Positions 54,079 to 64,000 of a DNA stretch of 64,000 nt are shown here, one piece after another. Under the pieces are notes generated by a model. That model saw nothing but the letters and a program-made list of their open reading frames with translations, had not been told where the DNA came from and ran no database searches. This DNA is from Notolepis coatsorum (Eukaryota; Chordata; Actinopteri; Aulopiformes; Paralepididae). The translations under genes were made by a program, and so were the position numbers. The stretch spans positions 10,835,336-10,899,335 of the forward strand of contig OZ020591.1 in assembly GCA_963971535.1 (NCBI GenBank), written 5' to 3'. Within the stretch, counting starts at the first letter, position 1, and every line of letters starts with the position of its first letter.

Positions 54079-57000
54079 AGGTGATAGAAGGATGAGTCTC
54101 TCTCTCCAGGTGATGGAAGGATGAGTCTCTCTCTCTCCAGGTGATGGAAGGATGAGTCTCTCTCTTTCCAGGTGATGGAAGGATGAGTCTCTCTCTCTCC
54201 AGGTGATAGAAGGATGAGTCCTCTCTCTCCAGGTGATAGAAGGATGAGTCTCTCTCTCCAGGTGATAGAAGGATGAGTCTCTCTCTCTCCAGGTGATGGA
54301 AGGATGAGTCTCTCTCTCTCCAGGTGATGGAAGGATGAGTCTCTCTCTCCAGGTGATGGAAGGATGAGTCTCTCTCTCTCCAGGTGATGGAAGGATGAGT
54401 CTCTCTCTTTCCAGGTGATGGAAGGATGAGTCTCTCTCTCCAGGTGATAGAAGGATGAGTCTCTCTCTCCAGGTGATAGAAGGATGAGTCTCTCTCCAGG
54501 TGATAGAAGGATGAGTCTCTCTCCAGGTGATAGAAGGATGAGTCTCTCTCCAGGTGATAGAAGGATGAGTCTCTCTCTCTCCAGGTGATAGAAGGATGAG
54601 TCTCTCTCTCCAGGTGATAGAAGGATGAGTCTCTCTCCAGGTGATAGAAGGATGAGTCTCTCTCTCTCCAGGTGATAGAAGGATGAGTCTCTCTCTCTCC
54701 AGGTGATAGAAGGATGAGTCTCTCTCCAGGTGATAGAAGGATGAGTCTCTCTCTCTCCAGGTGATAGAAGGATGAGTCTCTCTCTCTCCAGGTGATAGAA
54801 GGATGAGTCTCTCTCTCCAGGTGATAGAAGGATGAGTCTCTCTCTCTCCAGGTGATAGAAGGATGAGTCTCTCTCTCCAGGTGATAGAAGGATGAGTCTC
54901 TCTCTCTCCAGGTGATAGAAGGATGAGTCTCTCTCTCTCCAGGGGATAGAAGGATGAGTCTCTCTCTCTCCAGGTGATAGAAGGATGAGTCTCTCTCTCC
55001 AGGTGATAGAAGGATGAGTCTCTCTCTCTCCAGGTGATAGAAGGATGAGTCTCTCTCTCTCCAGGTGATAGAAGGATGAGTCTCTCTCTCTCCAGGTGAT
55101 AGAAGGATGAGTCTCTCTCTCCAGGTGATAGAAGGATGAGTTTCTCTCCAGGTGATAGAAGGATGAGTCTCTCTCTCTCAGGTGATGGAAGGATGAGTCT
55201 CTCTCTCCAGGTGATGGAAGGATGAGTCTCTCTCTCTCCAGGTGATAGAAGGATGAGTCTCTCTCTCTCCAGGTGATAGAAGGATGAGTCTCTCTCTCTC
55301 CAGGTGATAGAAGGATGAGTCTCTCTCTCCAGGTGATAGAAGGATGAGTCTCTCTCTCTCCAGGTGATAGAAGGATGAGTCTCTCTCTCTCCAGGTGATA
55401 GAAGGATGAGTCTCTCTCTCTCCAGGTGATAGAAGGATGAGTCTCTCTCTCCAGGTGATAGAAGGATGAGTCTCTCTCTCTCCAGGTGATGGAAGGATGA
55501 GTCTCTCTCTCTCCAGGTGATAGAAGGATGAGTCTCTCTCTCTCCAGGTGATAGAAGGATGAGTCTCTCTCTCTCCAGGTGATAGAAGGATGAGTCTCTC
55601 TCTCTCCAGGTGATAGAAGGATGAGTCTCTCTCTCTCCAGGTGATAGAAGGATGAGTCTCTCTCTCCAGGTGATAGAAGGATGAGTCTCTCTCTCTCCAG
55701 GTGATAGAAGGATGAGTCTCTCTCCAGGTGATAGAAGGATGAGTCTCTCTCTCTCCAGGTGATAGAAGGATGAGTCTCTCTCTCTCCAGGTGATAGAAGG
55801 ATGAGTCTCTCTCTCCAGGTGATAGAAGGATGAGTCTCTCTCTCTCCAGGTGATAGAAGGATGAGTCTCTCTCTCTCCAGGTGATAGAAGGATGAGTCTC
55901 TCTCTCCAGGTGATAGAAGGATGAGTCTCTCTCTCCAGGTGATAGAAGGATGAGTCTCTCTCTCTCCAGGTGATAGAAGGATGAGTCTCTCTCTCTCCAG
56001 GTGATAGAAGGATGAGTCTCTCTCTCTCCAGGTGATAGAAGGATGAGTCTCTCTCTCTCCAGGTGATAGAAGGATGAGTCTCTCTCTCCAGGTGATAGAA
56101 GGATGAGTCTCTCTCTCTCCAGGTGATAGAAGGATGAGTCTCTCTCTCTCCAGGTGATAGAAGGATGAGTCTCTCTCTCCAGGTGATAGAAGGATGAGTC
56201 TCTCTCTCCAGGTGATAGAAGGATGAGTCTCTCTCTCTCCAGGTGATAGAAGGATGAGTCTCTCTCTCTCCAGGTGATAGAAGGATGAGTCTCTCTCTCC
56301 AGGTGATAGAAGGATGAGTCTCTCTCTCCAGGTGATAGAAGGATGAGTCTCTCTCTCCAGGTGATAGAAGGATGAGTCTCTCTCTCTCCAGGTGATAGAA
56401 GGATGAGTCTCTCTCTCCAGGTGATAGAAGGATGAGTCTCTCTCTCTCCAGGTGATAGAAGGATGAGTCTCTCTCTCTCCAGGTGATAGAAGGATGAGTC
56501 TCTCTCTCTCCAGGTGATAGAAGGATGAGTCTCTCTCTCCAGGTGATAGAAGGATGAGTCTCTCTCTCTCCAGGTGATAGAAGGATGAGTCTCTCTCTCT
56601 CCAGGGATAGAAGGATGAGTCTCTCTCTCTCCAGGTGATAGAAGGATGAGTCTCTCTCTCCAGGTGATAGAAGGATGAGTCTCTCTCTCTCCAGGTGATA
56701 GAAGGATGAGTCTCTCTCTCTCCAGGTGATAGAAGGATGAGTCTCTCTCTCTCCAGGTGATAGAAGGATGAGTCTCTCTCTCCAGGTGATAGAAGGATGA
56801 GTCTCTCTCTCCAGGTGATAGAAGGATGAGTCTCTCTCTCTCCAGGTGATAGAAGGATGAGTCTCTCTCTCCAGGTGATGGAAGGATGAGTCTCTCTCTC
56901 TCCAGGTGATAGAAGGATGAGTCTCTCTCTCCAGGTGATAGAAGGATGAGTCTCTCTCTCTCCAGGTGATAGAATGAGTCTCTCTCTCTCCAGGTGATAG

Positions 57001-60000
57001 AAGGATGAGTCTCTCTCTCTCCAGGTGATAGAAGGATGAGTCTCTCTCTCTCCAGGTGATAGAAGGATGAGTCTCTCTCTCTCCAGGTGATAGAAGGATG
57101 AGTCTCTCTCTCTCCAGGTGATAGAAGGATGAGTCTCTCTCTCTCCAGGTGATAGAAGGATGAGTCTCTCTCTCTCCAGGTGATAGAAGGATGAGTCTCT
57201 CTCTCTCCAGGTGATAGAAGGATGAGTCTCTCTCTCTCCAGGTGATAGAAGGATGAGTCTCTCTCTCTCCAGGTGATAGAAGGATGAGTCTCTCTCTCCA
57301 GGTGATAGAAGGATGAGTCTCTCTCTCTCCAGGTGATAGAAGGATGAGTCTCTCTCTCTCCAGGTGATAGAAGGATGAGTCTCTCTCTCTCCAGGTGATA
57401 GAAGGATGAGTCTCTCTCTCTCCAGGTGATAGAAGGATGAGTCTCTCTCTCTCCAGGTGATAGAAGGATGAGTCTCTCTCTCCAGGTGATAGAAGGATGA
57501 GTCTCTCTCTCTCCAGGTGATAGAAGGATGAGTCTCTCTCTCCAGGTGATAGAAGGATGAGTCTCTCTCTCTCCAGGTGATAGAAGGATGAGTCTCTCTC
57601 TCTCCAGGTGATAGAAGGATGAGTCTCTCTCTCTCCTCTTCTCTCTCCAGGTGATAGAAGGATGAGTCTCTCTCTCTCCAGGTGATAGAAGGATGAGTCT
57701 CTCTCTCTCCAGGTGATAGAAGGATGAGTCTCTCTCTCTCCAGGTGATAGAAGGATGAGTCTCTCTCCAGGTGATAGAAGGATGAGTCTCTCTCTCTCCA
57801 GGTGATAGAAGGATGAGTCTCTCTCTCCAGGTGATAGAAGGATGAGTCTCTCTCTCTCCAGGTGATAGAAGGATGAGTCTCTCTCTCTCTCCAGGTGATA
57901 GAAGGATGAGTCTCTCTCCAGGTGATAGAAGGATGAGTCTCTCTCTCTCCAGGTGATAGAAGGATGAGTCTCTCTCTCTCCAGGTGATAGAAGGATGAGT
58001 CTCTCTCTCCAGGTGATAGAAGGATGAGTCTCTCTCTCTCCAGGTGATAGAAGGATGAGTCTCTCTCTCTCCAGGTGATAGAAGGATGAGTCTCTCTCTC
58101 CAGGTGATAGAAGGATGAGTCTCTCTCCAGGTGATAGAAGGATGAGTCTCTCTCTCTCCAGGTGATAGAAGGATGAGTCTCTTTCTCTCCAGGTAATAGA
58201 AGGATGAGTCTCTCTCTCTCCAGGTGATAGAAGGATGAGTCTCTCTCTCCAGGTGATAGAAGGATGAGTCTCTCTCCAGGTGATAGAAGGATGAGTCTCT
58301 CTCTCCAGGTGATAGAAGGATGAGTCTCTCTCTCTCCAGGTGATAGAAGGATGAGTCTCTCTCCAGGTGATAGAAGGATGAGTCTCTCTCTCTCCAGGTG
58401 ATAGAAGGATGAGTCTCTCTCCAGGTGATAGAAGGATGAGTCTCTCTCTCTCCAGGTGATAGAAGGATGAGTCTCTCTCTCCAGGTGATAGAAGGATGAG
58501 TGTCTCTCTCCAGGTGATAGAAGGATGAGTCTCTCTCTCTCCAGGTGATAGAAGGATGAGTCTCTCTCTCTCCAGGTGATAGAAGGATGAGTCTCTCTCT
58601 CCAGGTGATGGAAGGATGAGTCTCTCTCTCTCCAGGTGATAGAAGGATGAGTCTCTCTCCAGGTGATAGAAGGATGAGTCTCTCTCTCTCCAGGTGATAG
58701 AAGGATGAGTCTCTCTCTCTCCAGGTGATAGAAGGATGAGTCTCTCTCTCTCCAGGTGATAGAAGGATGAGTCTCTCTCTCTCCAGGTGATAGAAGGATG
58801 AGTCTCTCTCTCTCCAGGTGATAGAAGGATGAGTCTCTCTCTCCAGGTGATAGAAGGATGAGTCTCTCTCTCCAGGTGATAGAAGGATGAGTCTCTCTCT
58901 CTCCAGGTGATAGAAGGATGAGTCTCTCTCTCTCCAGGTGATAGAAGGATGAGTCTCTCTCTCCAGGTGATAGAAGGATGAGTCTCTCTCTCTCCAGGTG
59001 ATAGAAGGATGAGTCTCTCTCCAGGTGATAGAAGGATGAGTCTCTCTCTCTCCAGGTGATAGAAGGATGAGTCTCTCTCTCCAGGTGATAGAAGGATGAG
59101 TCTCTCTCTCTCCAGGTGATAGAAGGATGAGTCTCTCTCTCTCCAGGTGATAGAAGGATGAGTCTCTCTCTCTCCAGGTGATAGAAGGATGAGTCTCTCT
59201 CTCCAGGTGATAGAAGGATGAGTCTCTCTCTCTCCAGGTGATAGAAGGATGAGTCTCTCTCTCTCCAGGTGATGGAAGGATGAGTCTCTCTCTCTCAGGT
59301 GATAGAAGGATGAGTCTCTCTCTCCAGGTGATAGAAGGATGAGTCTCTCTCTCTCCAGGTGATAGAAGGATGAGTCTCTCTCTCTCCAGGTGATAGAAGG
59401 ATGAGTCTCTCTCTCTCCAGGTGATAGAAGGATGAGTCTCTCTCTCCAGGTGATAGAAGGATGAGTCTCTCTCTCTCCAGGTGATAGAAGGATGAGTCTC
59501 TCTCTCTCCAGGTGATAGAAGGATGAGTCTCTCTCTCTCCAGGTGATAGAAGGATGAGTCTCTCTCTCTCCAGTGATAGAAGGATGAGTCTCTCTCTCTC
59601 CAGGTGATAGAAGGATGAGTCTCTCTCTCCAGGTGATAGAAGGATGAGTCTCTCTCCAGGTGATAGAAGGATGAGTCTCTCTCTCTCCAGGTGATAGAAG
59701 GATGAGTCTCTCTCCAGGTGATAGAAGGATGAGTCTCTCTCTCTCCAGGTGATAGAAGGATGAGTCTCTCTCTCTCCAGGTGATAGAAGGATGAGTCTCT
59801 CTCCAGGTGATAGAAGGATGAGTCTCTCTCTCCAGGTGATATAAGGATGAGTGTCTCTCCAGGTGATAGAAGGATGAGTCTCTCTCTCCAGGTGATAGAA
59901 GGATGAGTCTCTCTCTCTCCAGGTGATAGAAGGATGAGTCTCTCTCTCTCCAGGTGATAGAAGGATGAGTCTCTCTCTCCAGGTGATAGAAGGATGAGTC

Positions 60001-60066
60001 TCTCTCTCTCCAGGTGATAGAAGGATGAGTCTCTCTCTCTCCAGGTGATAGAAGGATGAGTCTCTC
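54079..60066. repeat. 27/29/31-bp minisatellite, about 200 copies
   Basis: The unit is CCAGGTGATAGAAGGATGAG plus (TC)3-5T. Length variants differ by CT dinucleotides. A minor form has GATGG for GATAG, concentrated at the left edge. One larger irregularity at 57633-57650. It abuts the 30-bp array and shares its CCAGGTGATA module. Confidence 0.95.
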
Positions 60067-60882
60067 CAGTGATGTCAGCCGCCTACAGAAGCTGACAGGC
60101 CTGTCTCAGGAAGTCACATAAGCACGTCCCTTGCAATATTCATTAGTAGGGATTAATATTTCCCCTGGAAATAATAAATGTTCTATCCTGGGAATATAAG
60201 CACACTATCTCTGGAATGCCGGGAAAATGTACTTGCTTTTAAGGCTGAGGCTTCAGTCAAAACGCAGTGCTCATTATTCAATAACCAGGACAAAAGAAAA
60301 ATATGCATAAGGCATACAAAAATATATAGTTTGGTTACTGTTGGTTGTCAGGGGTTGTAGCCTATATTGATTTAGGCCTAGTTAGTAGAACAGCATATTT
60401 TTGCTTGCCTGCAATTGATATGAGTGGTATTTTCTCCCTCCCATGTATGATGAGGCCATATGACTAATCCATACGGGGTGGATTATTTTGGGAAAGGATT
60501 GATGGGACGCTGGAACATTACTCCGAGGTGGGAGGATTCTTCAACATATCGCCTCTACCACAGTTAAAAGAACGGCCTGCAGACTGACTGAGCAACAATC
60601 TATATAGGAGAAAGGGCTTTAATCGGGCTGATGATTGTTTAGTTGATGCTGGTGATTATGAAAATGCATGGGGCTGCCTAAGGGGTGAGCACGTTCAAAC
60701 TCTGTTTTACTTTGGATTTGTTCAACATGATTGTTTTCTAATTATAGCCTATTGGTGTTTAGAAAGATTCAGACATGGTGGATAAAGCCAGCTTACGCAA
60801 TGATGAGAAGCAACTGGAGATGGTGAGAAGGAGGAGGAAAGGGAGAACGGATCAGTTCATAGATTAGAATCACCCCCTATAC
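60067..60882. other. Unassigned single-copy-looking DNA
   Basis: No gene recognised. AT-rich with ATTAGT/TTAAT words; the least repetitive stretch of the right half. Confidence 0.4.
60875..60882. repeat. 8-bp target duplication, left
   Basis: CCCTATAC, identical to 63932-63939. Confidence 0.85.
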
Positions 60883-60912
60883 CAGGGGTCAGCAACCTTT
60901 ACTATCAAAAGA

Positions 60913-60943
<31 letters not shown>

Positions 60944-61014
60944 ACACAAAATTAAATTCCTCTGGAGCCGCAAAACCAATTTACCCTTAAAATGAAGATA
61001 ACACCGTATATAAC

Positions 61015-61366
61015 TAGGGATGTCCGATATTATCGGCCGATATTGGCATTAAAATGTGATATCGGAAAATATCGGTATCGGTTTAAAAAGAAATATATAT
61101 ATATATTTTTTTTATAACATTTATTTAACCTTTATTTACCCAGGCAAGCAAGTAAGAACAGTTTCTGGTTTTATTTATTGTCAAAAGTATGCATAATGTT
61201 GTGTTAATTCCACGACAAGAGATATGTAATGTTAATTACCTGAAATTATTCAGTTTTTTTTGGGGGGGTGGACCCTGCATATATCGGTATCGGTTGATAT
61301 CGGTATCGGAAATTAAGAGTTGGACAATATCGGTATATCGGTATCGGTAAAAAAGCCAATATCGAG
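61015..61366. mobile_element. TATCGG-type MITE, nested
   Basis: Starts TAGGGATGTCCGATATTATC and ends with AATATCGGTATATCGGTATC and a degenerate GAACAT. Many TATCGG words at both ends; the right terminus has decayed. Confidence 0.5.
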
Positions 61367-61559
61367 AACATTTTATATATAGTTATCCCCAAGCATACCC
61401 CACATTTATCATAAAACGCCTGACAATTGCATACCCAAAGTAATTTGCGATTTATTATACTTTATACTTCTACAGTTTGTTGCATTCATGGAATTATAAA
61501 GCAACAAAAAGATTTTTTTTGACTTTTTATTGCTGTTCTAACAAAGGAAAACCTCAAAC

Positions 61560-61665
61560 TCTTATGAAGAGGAGAAAAAAGACTGGCTGTGTAGACCTAT
61601 TTTTAAATAAAACACAGAAGAGGAGACAAAACACTGGTGTCTGTAGACCGACTTTGAAATAAAAC
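61560..61665. repeat. 52-bp internal repeats, left group
   Basis: About two units of AAATAAAACACAGAAGAGGA plus a CTGTAGACC-containing part, related to the array at 63230-63475. Confidence 0.7.
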
Positions 61666-61676
61666 CCTGAACTATG

Positions 61677-62139
61677 TAAGGGATAATGTATGGCTACGAG
61701 GTCATTGTCGCAAAATAATTGACCGACACAGAGTTTAGAACACAGAGGCGCCTCGCCGAGGTGTTTTAAACGTCAGTGAAGGTCAATTATTTTGCGACAA
61801 TGACCTCGTAGCTATACATTATCCCGCTTATTACATAGCTAACTTACTAACAATATACCTAATTCATTTTACACCATCGACAAGACGAGATCAAATGCAG
61901 GCACAGTTCTGTTCTGTTGCTCCACTGTCATCGCCGGCAGCTTCGCCAGCAGCCGGCAGGTGTGTCTGATTGGCTGCACTGAGGCAGTGTGTCAGTGGGC
62001 TTGATTGCTCCAGCTGCGAACAGCGGTCATTATTGCTCGGCAGAGGTCCGTTATCGAGTAATAACGGACCTCTGACGAGCGCTATTGACCAATCACAATC
62101 AAGCATTTCGGCGAATGTTAAAACGCCATGTAATAATCA
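61677..62139. mobile_element. Palindromic insert with long hairpins
   Basis: Comparison with related copies at 63138-63160 and 63463-63490 (ACTATG or ATATG followed by CAGG or CAGC) shows that this segment is inserted. Its left 160 bp folds back: AATGTATGGCTACGAGGTCA pairs with TGACCTCGTAGCTATACATT, the arms together running about 61680-61725 and 61785-61830. A second perfect hairpin lies at 62041-62074 (14-bp arms CAGAGGTCCGTTAT). No coding sequence. Confidence 0.6.
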
Positions 62140-62283
62140 GGTATATTTGAGTCCTTCCCTTATTTGTGGAACATTTATAAAAAATACAAAGTAGTCCACT
62201 TTGAAAAAAGACTTCCATGTGTAGACCTACTTTGAAATAAAACACAGAAGAGGAGAAAAAACACTGGCATCTGTAGACCTACT

Positions 62284-62928
62284 TTGAACCTCCCCCTCTC
62301 ACCTGTAATAACGAACCTGGGCATAAAAATGGACCCCCACCTGACCTTTGACTCCCACATTAAGCACCTGTGCAAAACCTCATTCTTCCACCTTAGAAAC
62401 ATAGCAAGACTCCATCCCACACTCACCCTGCCAGATGCGGAAAAGCTCGTTCACGCCTTTGTCTCCTCAAGGCTCGACTACTGCAACGCACTGCTCATCG
62501 GGATCCCTAGCAAGAGCATCCAGAAGCTCCAACACATTCAGAACTGTGCTGCTAGGATCCTGATGAGAGTGCAGAGATATGATCACATCACACCCATACT
62601 CCACTCCCTACACTGGCTCCCTGTCTCCTCCAGGTTTGAATACAAGGTCTCCCTCCTCACCCATCAGTGCATCCACAGCAACGCCCCCTCCTATCTAAAG
62701 GAGCTCATCGCTCCCCCGACCTCCACCCGCTCCCTCCACTCTGGACACTCAAACACACTCCAACCCAAACACAGGACACACCTCTGCACCATGGGGGGTG
62801 ACCGGGCCTTCTGCTCAGCTGCTCCTCGGCTGTGGAATGCCCTCCCCGACCATCTGGAAGCACCACAGTCCGTTGAGCTTTTTAAAAGGGGCCTAAAAAC
62901 ATTTATTTTTAACAAGGCATTTGCCTGA
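62284..62928 (+). pseudogene. L2-type LINE ORF2 C-terminus
   Basis: An uninterrupted frame of 214 codons ending at TGA 62926-62928. Blocks in order: TNLGIKMDPHLTFDSHI (just past motif C in L2 elements), FFHLRNIARLHPTL, HAFVSSRLDYCNALL, LHWLPV and SAAPRLWNALPDHL. All are standard for the C-terminal third of L2/CR1-group ORF2. The polymerase catalytic motifs are absent through 5' truncation. The open frame points to recent insertion. The start codon is not real; coding simply enters from the truncation. Confidence 0.8.
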
Positions 62929-63136
62929 ATTATTCTTTTACTTTTAATTGTACTTCTATTCATTTTTATTATTATTATTATTTTTATGTTTATGTTCTTC
63001 CATTTCATTGGTTGTTTTATTCATTTTAATTGTTTTCATTCATTTAACTTTTTATCTTTATCTCCTGTGGCACTTTTAGATTTTCACAAATATAAAGTGC
63101 GGTACAAATTGAATTTATTATTATTATTATTATTGA
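62285..63136 (+). mobile_element. 5'-truncated L2-type LINE, nested
   Basis: It interrupts the 52-bp repeats right after a CTACTTTGAA word, which resumes as TTGAAATAAAAC at 63134. Coding part 62284-62928, then a 3' untranslated part with TTATTATTATT stretches and a (TTA)n tail. Confidence 0.75.
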
Positions 63137-63137
63137 A

Positions 63138-63475
63138 ATAAAACTCTGAATATGCAGGTATATTTGAGTCTTTCCCTTATTTGTGGAACATTTATAAAAT
63201 AAAAAGTAGTCCACTTTGAAAAAACACTGGCATCTGTAGACCTACTTTGAAATAAAACACAGAAAAGGAGAAAAAAGACTACCATCTGTAGACCTACTTT
63301 GAAATAAAACACAGAAAAGGAGAAAAAAGACTACCATCTGTAGACCTACTTTGAAATAAAACACAGAAAAGGAGAAAAAAGACTACCATCTGTAGACCTA
63401 CTTTGAAATAAAACACAGAAAAGGAGAAAAAAGACTACCATCTGTAGACCTACTTTGAAATAAAACCCTGAACTA
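63138..63475. repeat. 52-bp internal repeats, right group
   Basis: About five units of TTGAAATAAAACACAGAAAA plus GGAGAAAAAAGACTACCATC and TGTAGACCTACT. The last four are almost identical. The surrounding block (CAGGTATATTTGAGTCTTTC...) is itself repeated at 62141-62287 and 63477-63530, a higher-order duplication. Confidence 0.9.
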
Positions 63476-63539
63476 TGCAGCTCTATTTGAGTCCTTCCCT
63501 TATTTGTGGAAAATCTATAAAATAAAAAGTACATTTTTC

Positions 63540-63675
63540 GTTGTTCGCAAATTTCGCACCACATATCAGGCATACAGGTAAGCCTGCATCGTTAGTCGTG
63601 AAAGCAAATTAATCTGTCCACGCTGAATTAAACCCTCTATTTTCCTCAGACTTTCCTTTTTCTGGATGTATCCAT
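63540..63675 (-). pseudogene. Decayed hAT transposase start with zinc-finger remnant
   Basis: The minus strand has an ATG at 63675 followed by DTSRKRKV, and after frameshifts or stops LPVCLICGAKFANN (about 63582-63541). A short basic start followed by a PVCLIC zinc-binding pair is typical of hAT-derived genes of the GTF2IRD2/EPM2AIP1 type. The rest of the coding region is replaced by repeats. Confidence 0.45.
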
Positions 63676-63931
63676 GGTTAGCTTACTGGGGGGTCGGAAA
63701 CTCAAGATTAGCCACTTGCAGACGGCAGGGAGAGGCGCGGGGTGTGACGTACTGTATATTTTAGTTGATGAAATATTTTTTTCATTTCAGTGTCACAGTA
63801 TGACATTGATCTCCAAAATAAGAGATAAAAAAAATAAAAAGTACAAAAAAAAATATTAAAAATAATACGATATTTTTTTGGCCAGGGAGCCGCAGCTAAT
63901 TGGCTAAAGAGCCGCAGGTTGCCGACCCCTG

Positions 63932-63939
63932 CCCTATAC
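63932..63939. repeat. 8-bp target duplication, right
   Basis: CCCTATAC, identical to 60875-60882. Confidence 0.85.
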
Positions 63940-64000
63940 CTACGTCAGGGCCCTCAGATCGGCTGACAAGGGTCTCCTAACCACCCGTAGGTCTAACTTC

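Larger units (their letters stand above)
60883..63931 (-). mobile_element. hAT element of 3.05 kb with nested insertions
   Basis: The ends are CAGGGGTCAGCAACCTTT (60883) and the inverse of CAGGGGTCGGCAACCTGCGG (ending 63931). An exact 8-bp duplication CCCTATAC confirms hAT. Orientation follows a decayed transposase start on the minus strand near 63675. Inside lie a C homopolymer (60916-60942), a MITE-like piece (61015-61366), 52-bp repeats, a palindromic insert (about 61677-62139) and a LINE (about 62285-63136). No functional transposase remains. Confidence 0.85.

Noticed and set aside
54079..60066. CRISPR array
   Set aside because: The units are direct tandem repeats without unique spacers, and the surroundings are eukaryotic transposons.
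62284..62928. Intact host gene of 214 codons
   Set aside because: The residues are those of the C-terminal third of an L2-type LINE ORF2, with a LINE-type 3' tail.

Overview
The window looks like repeat-dominated, non-coding DNA from a teleost fish genome, probably a percomorph. The grounds are tRNA-derived SINEs, jockey/L2-type LINE fragments, hAT elements with 8-bp target duplications, a Tc1/mariner copy with fish-type terminal sequence, long (GT)n and poly-G runs, and a 200-N assembly gap (52540-52739). I recognise no intact host protein-coding gene. The only host-like coding piece is an 18-codon first-exon fragment resembling ppp1r21, carried inside a hAT element. By my estimate roughly 40% of the window is tandem repeat.

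Layout. 0-10 kb: mostly unassigned DNA with a 5'-truncated LINE (945-2050), a 32-bp minisatellite (3940-5667) and two hAT pieces. 10.5-19.4 kb: a 45-bp minisatellite of about 116 copies, a 42-bp polypurine array split by a LINE, and a 16-bp array. 19.9-24.1 kb: three hAT copies, two of them nested hosts, a 164-bp satellite and a SINE. 24-36 kb: microsatellites, a Tc1/mariner copy whose transposase C-terminus has grown into a 45-bp array, a pentanucleotide array with an inverted partner, and a second SINE. 36-38.3 kb: an L2-type LINE hit by a hAT MITE whose left junction has been amplified into a 23-bp array. 39-44.7 kb: a second type of SINE, a LINE with most of its reverse transcriptase, and a BED-finger hAT element with a broken transposase. 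44.7-52 kb: a 25/28/29-bp array of more than 200 copies, split by a hAT MITE. 52.9-60.1 kb: two abutting arrays sharing a CCAGGTGATA module. 60.9-63.9 kb: a 3-kb hAT element containing a nested LINE, a MITE-like piece, a palindromic insert and internal 52-bp repeats.

There is no operon or pathway here. What connects the parts is transposable elements and tandem arrays acting on each other. Several arrays can be traced to transposon sequence: the 23-bp array to a hAT/flank junction, the 45-bp array at 28 kb to transposase coding sequence, a 54-bp array to a LINE reverse transcriptase, and the 164-bp satellite to a palindromic element with a solo copy at 33.2 kb. In turn, transposons have inserted into arrays, and their target duplications are made of array units. 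The very long open frames across the arrays follow from stop-free repeat units and are not annotated as genes. Family names are by pattern recognition only; no database search was possible.
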